Below, piece after piece: positions 61,932 to 64,000 of a DNA stretch of 64,000 nt. Numbering within the stretch: position 1 is the stretch's first letter; the number at the start of each line of letters is the position of its first letter. This stretch comes from Sweltsa coloradensis. Its lineage: Eukaryota; Arthropoda; Insecta; Plecoptera; Chloroperlidae. The stretch covers positions 1,240,001-1,304,000 of the forward strand of contig JAMZAV010000052.1 of NCBI GenBank assembly GCA_024449915.1. The letters run 5' to 3'. The notes beneath the pieces are model-generated. The model ran no database searches. It was not told where the DNA came from and saw nothing but the letters and a program-made list of their open reading frames with translations. Made by a program: the position numbers and the translations under genes.

Positions 61932-62174
61932 ATGCGTGTTCACCTGGTATTTGGTTCGTGCCTACTATGCCTTTCTGAACCCCTGTTACAACTTACACAC
62001 TCGCAACCCAGCAGCAATGTACCAATAAAAGCAATTAGACGTCGTGTCATGCCACGTGGCTATAAGGCAGAACCGCGCGGGTCAAGCGAACCCTACACCT
62101 ACAACAACGACCGTGTGGAAGAAATGTTTGTGTTTCCGCGTAAGGGGAAGTTAGTTGTATGGAAATCTAAATAA
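61932..62174 (+). CDS. weak candidate small secreted protein
   Basis: This 80-residue frame is the end of an open frame of 145 codons (from 61737) in a locally GC-rich, stop-free segment. From the Met at 61932 the first 20 or so residues are hydrophobic (VHLVFGSCLLCL) as in a signal peptide. A polar part follows with a tribasic RRR and an RKGK site, which could be processing sites of a peptide precursor. I recognise no family. The start context is weak, no introns or promoter are evident, and a chance frame remains the more likely explanation. Confidence 0.2.
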   Translation: MRVHLVFGSCLLCLSEPLLQLTHSQPSSNVPIKAIRRRVMPRGYKAEPRGSSEPYTYNNDRVEEMFVFPRKGKLVVWKSK

Positions 62175-63929
62175 ATTAACACTTACCATATCACTTTACA
62201 CAATACCCCTCTAACCAGAGTTCCATATGTTCGTATCCAATGAATATTATGTGATTATGCTTTGGCCCCATTTATCAACCCATAGTCTCAAAAAGCATTT
62301 TGTTGAATTGATTATAGTTAGGTATAGTACCAAACACCAATACACAATTTCGAGACATTGAGCCCAATCGCCACAGTTATCGTAAACAACGAGAATAATG
62401 AGGTAATGCCACTTAAAACGGTTCTTAGTCAGATAACATTGTTCATTTACAATATAGTTAACTCTCAAGATTGTTCTTGATAAGAAAATAGTACCCAGTT
62501 ATGCACTTCATGGTTCCGAATCCCGCATCATAAAACATGGGTTTTTACACTCTTTTGTATCTTACCCTGATTCAGAGATAATCATTTCAGAGTTTACGTA
62601 AGCCTTCTAGCTCCAAGCTCGAACTGTGTGTCAATCAGACCTGTAAGTAATGTTTTAGGCTTATCATTCTGTTCTGGCCGGGAGGTGCCTCGTAAATGTA
62701 AATAATATAGCAATTCCAAACCAAACAAATTGAAATTACTAAAACAGATTACTCAAGCTAACTTTAAAATGTGTTTATGTAAATAAAACAAGGTCCAACA
62801 AAACAATCTTAACATGTGAACTAATCGTATCCATGTTTATTGTAGGTACGTCGTTACAAAGGAATATTTAATTGTCCCTTGGTTTATTGCACTTGCATTG
62901 TATGAATACGATTTACATAAGCTCAGTACGACTGTAATCCCGTGTGATATGACTTCCACAACGTGAACGACAACTCTACATGCTACTCGCGACAAACACG
63001 ATACAAGATTAAAGGGGATTATTTCGTCAACGCAGTCATTACTATTGCTGCATGCGATGCACCCTGATATATCAGTAAACGCAATGCCAACCGACTAAAA
63101 TCAAAACTCACCCTGCACTCTCACACTTCCGGAAGGGGGGGGGGGGCATACACAAACGGAATAAAAAAGTTTTTACCGTCACGACATTCCAGATTCACTG
63201 AATGAAACGAAGTACGCGGTGTTTCGTAAAGGGTTCCTGTATCGCTAAACACGCCTGACCGCATGTTTAAACGTGCACACTGATAAGAGTAGCAGCGCCG
63301 TATCTCACCCCCGAACCAGCGAGGCGACACGAACGACGTATCACACACATCGTACCTTATACAGCAATAAAGTTACTGCATATTAAATTAGTTGTTGACG
63401 ATATGGAAATACGTTTTGAATAAACCAGTTAAAAACGTAAAGTTGGTTCGAAATGGTTTTGGCGTGTAACATAATATATATTATCGTCAGGTTATTATCC
63501 ATCATAAAGTTTGTTAATTGCATTATTTTATAGCCGCATGCTATACCGGCAAATATTTACTCACCACTTTAATTATTATGAGCTGAGAACTTTAATAAAA
63601 ATCGTGTAAAGAATTCAAAATGTCAATAAGTCCATATTCTACTTTCGGTCTATTGGAAGCAATTATATTAATCTTAACGAAGTAAAAAGTTTTAATGTGA
63701 AAATGAAAAGTTTGAATTATTCAAAATGCATTATCAAAGTTTGCTCATGCTTCACTTGCACAGAAAAAAGGTAAATTTGTAATCAGCAAAAGCAGACGTT
63801 ACTTACCCTTCAAAACATGAACGTACGTTATTATTACGTAAGTTTTAATTAAAATAGCCTGAAGAATAAAGTAAGCACAACCTTGCTTGCTTAGGTTCTT
63901 TTACTCCATGCTAAAAACACATTTTACGT
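62175..63929. other. noncoding
   Basis: No gene recognised. A poly-G tract is at 63135-63146 next to the palindrome CTTCCGGAAG. The 75-codon frame at 63121-63348 (-) is not convincing. Confidence 0.5.
63135..63146. repeat. poly-G tract
   Basis: Twelve consecutive G following CTTCCGGAA. Simple repeat. Confidence 0.9.
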
Positions 63930-63937
63930 TTTGACAC

Positions 63938-64000
63938 CCAAGGTAGTTCTTTCAAGTATACCCAGGTCCGTGCTCTATCGGGGCTTGAGTTTGACTCCCG
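63938..64000 (+). mobile_element. tRNA-like SINE head cut by the window end
   Basis: A box A-like GGTAGTTCTTTCAAG near 63943 is followed about 35 bases later by a box B-like GAGTTTGACTCCCG at the last bases of the window. The anticodon region does not form a clear stem, so a SINE or tRNA relic is more likely than a functional tRNA. Confidence 0.35.

Noticed and set aside
62675..62695. GGCCGGGAGGTGCCTCG as a tenth copy of the 18-nt motif
   Set aside because: Only a short internal part matches and the order of blocks differs.
1..64000. CRISPR arrays, bacterial operons, rRNA or spliceosomal snRNA genes
   Set aside because: No direct-repeat/spacer arrays, no operon-like coding density, and no match to conserved rRNA, U1 or U6 sequence landmarks.

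Overview
The window reads as animal nuclear DNA, most likely from a marine invertebrate. The composition is AT-rich and there are no operons and no long open frames. I see tRNA-derived SINEs with box A and box B promoters, a LINE-like 3' tail ending in an (AAAT)n-type tract, many microsatellites, a palindromic MITE, and a foldback-type element carrying a broken gene of a kind I associate with multicopy families in marine invertebrate genomes. The palindromic word AGGCCT (as in GTAGGCCTAC) is strongly over-represented. I cannot name a species or phylum from the sequence.

Almost all of the 64 kb is intergenic or intronic. No intact host gene is recognisable: apart from the transposon gene, open frames are short (about 120 codons at most, one of 145) and show no recognisable domain. 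The exception is at 36.35-39.91 kb. There two roughly 1 kb arms in inverted orientation, each built of three diverged units of about 310 bp, flank about 1.6 kb that holds a decayed gene (about 37.63-38.78 kb). Its remnants show acidic motifs like those of XPG/FEN-type (PIN-fold) nucleases and a C-terminal cysteine-rich CXC-type cluster. It is broken by two frameshifts and one in-frame stop.

Layout. 0-5 kb: A-rich simple repeat, truncated SINE/LINE tail (1.2 kb), a GC-rich 55-bp minisatellite containing NRF1-like sites (1.7 kb), and a full-length SINE (4.53-4.92 kb). 5-12 kb: plain noncoding DNA with poly-C and (AAAT)n. 12-20 kb: two copies of a TTTAGTC-rich repeat (12.3 and 20.0 kb), a second SINE copy (13 kb), an AGGCCT-rich block (13.7-15.8 kb) and a tandem array whose units look like exons with splice sites (19.3-19.75 kb). 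20-36 kb: noncoding DNA with a GA microsatellite, a polypyrimidine tract, a LINE 3' end (29.2 kb), a hairpin minisatellite (32.6 kb) and a SINE (33.9 kb). 36-40 kb: the foldback element. 40-64 kb: a MITE (44.6-45.1 kb), weak SINE remnants (45.9, 52.2 and 63.95 kb), two AT-rich patches carrying a short recurrent motif (48.4-49.1 and 54.2-54.5 kb), and one weak candidate small secreted-protein frame (61.9 kb).

The most unusual signal is an 18-nt word, TGGTGGAGGTGCCGGGTC (reverse complement GACCCGGCACCTCCACCA). It occurs nine times, exactly or with one change, in both orientations and in otherwise different surroundings. On one strand it reads like the 3' end of a mature tRNA including CCA, and on the other like a reverse-transcription primer binding site. 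I found no flanking LTRs and cannot identify its origin.
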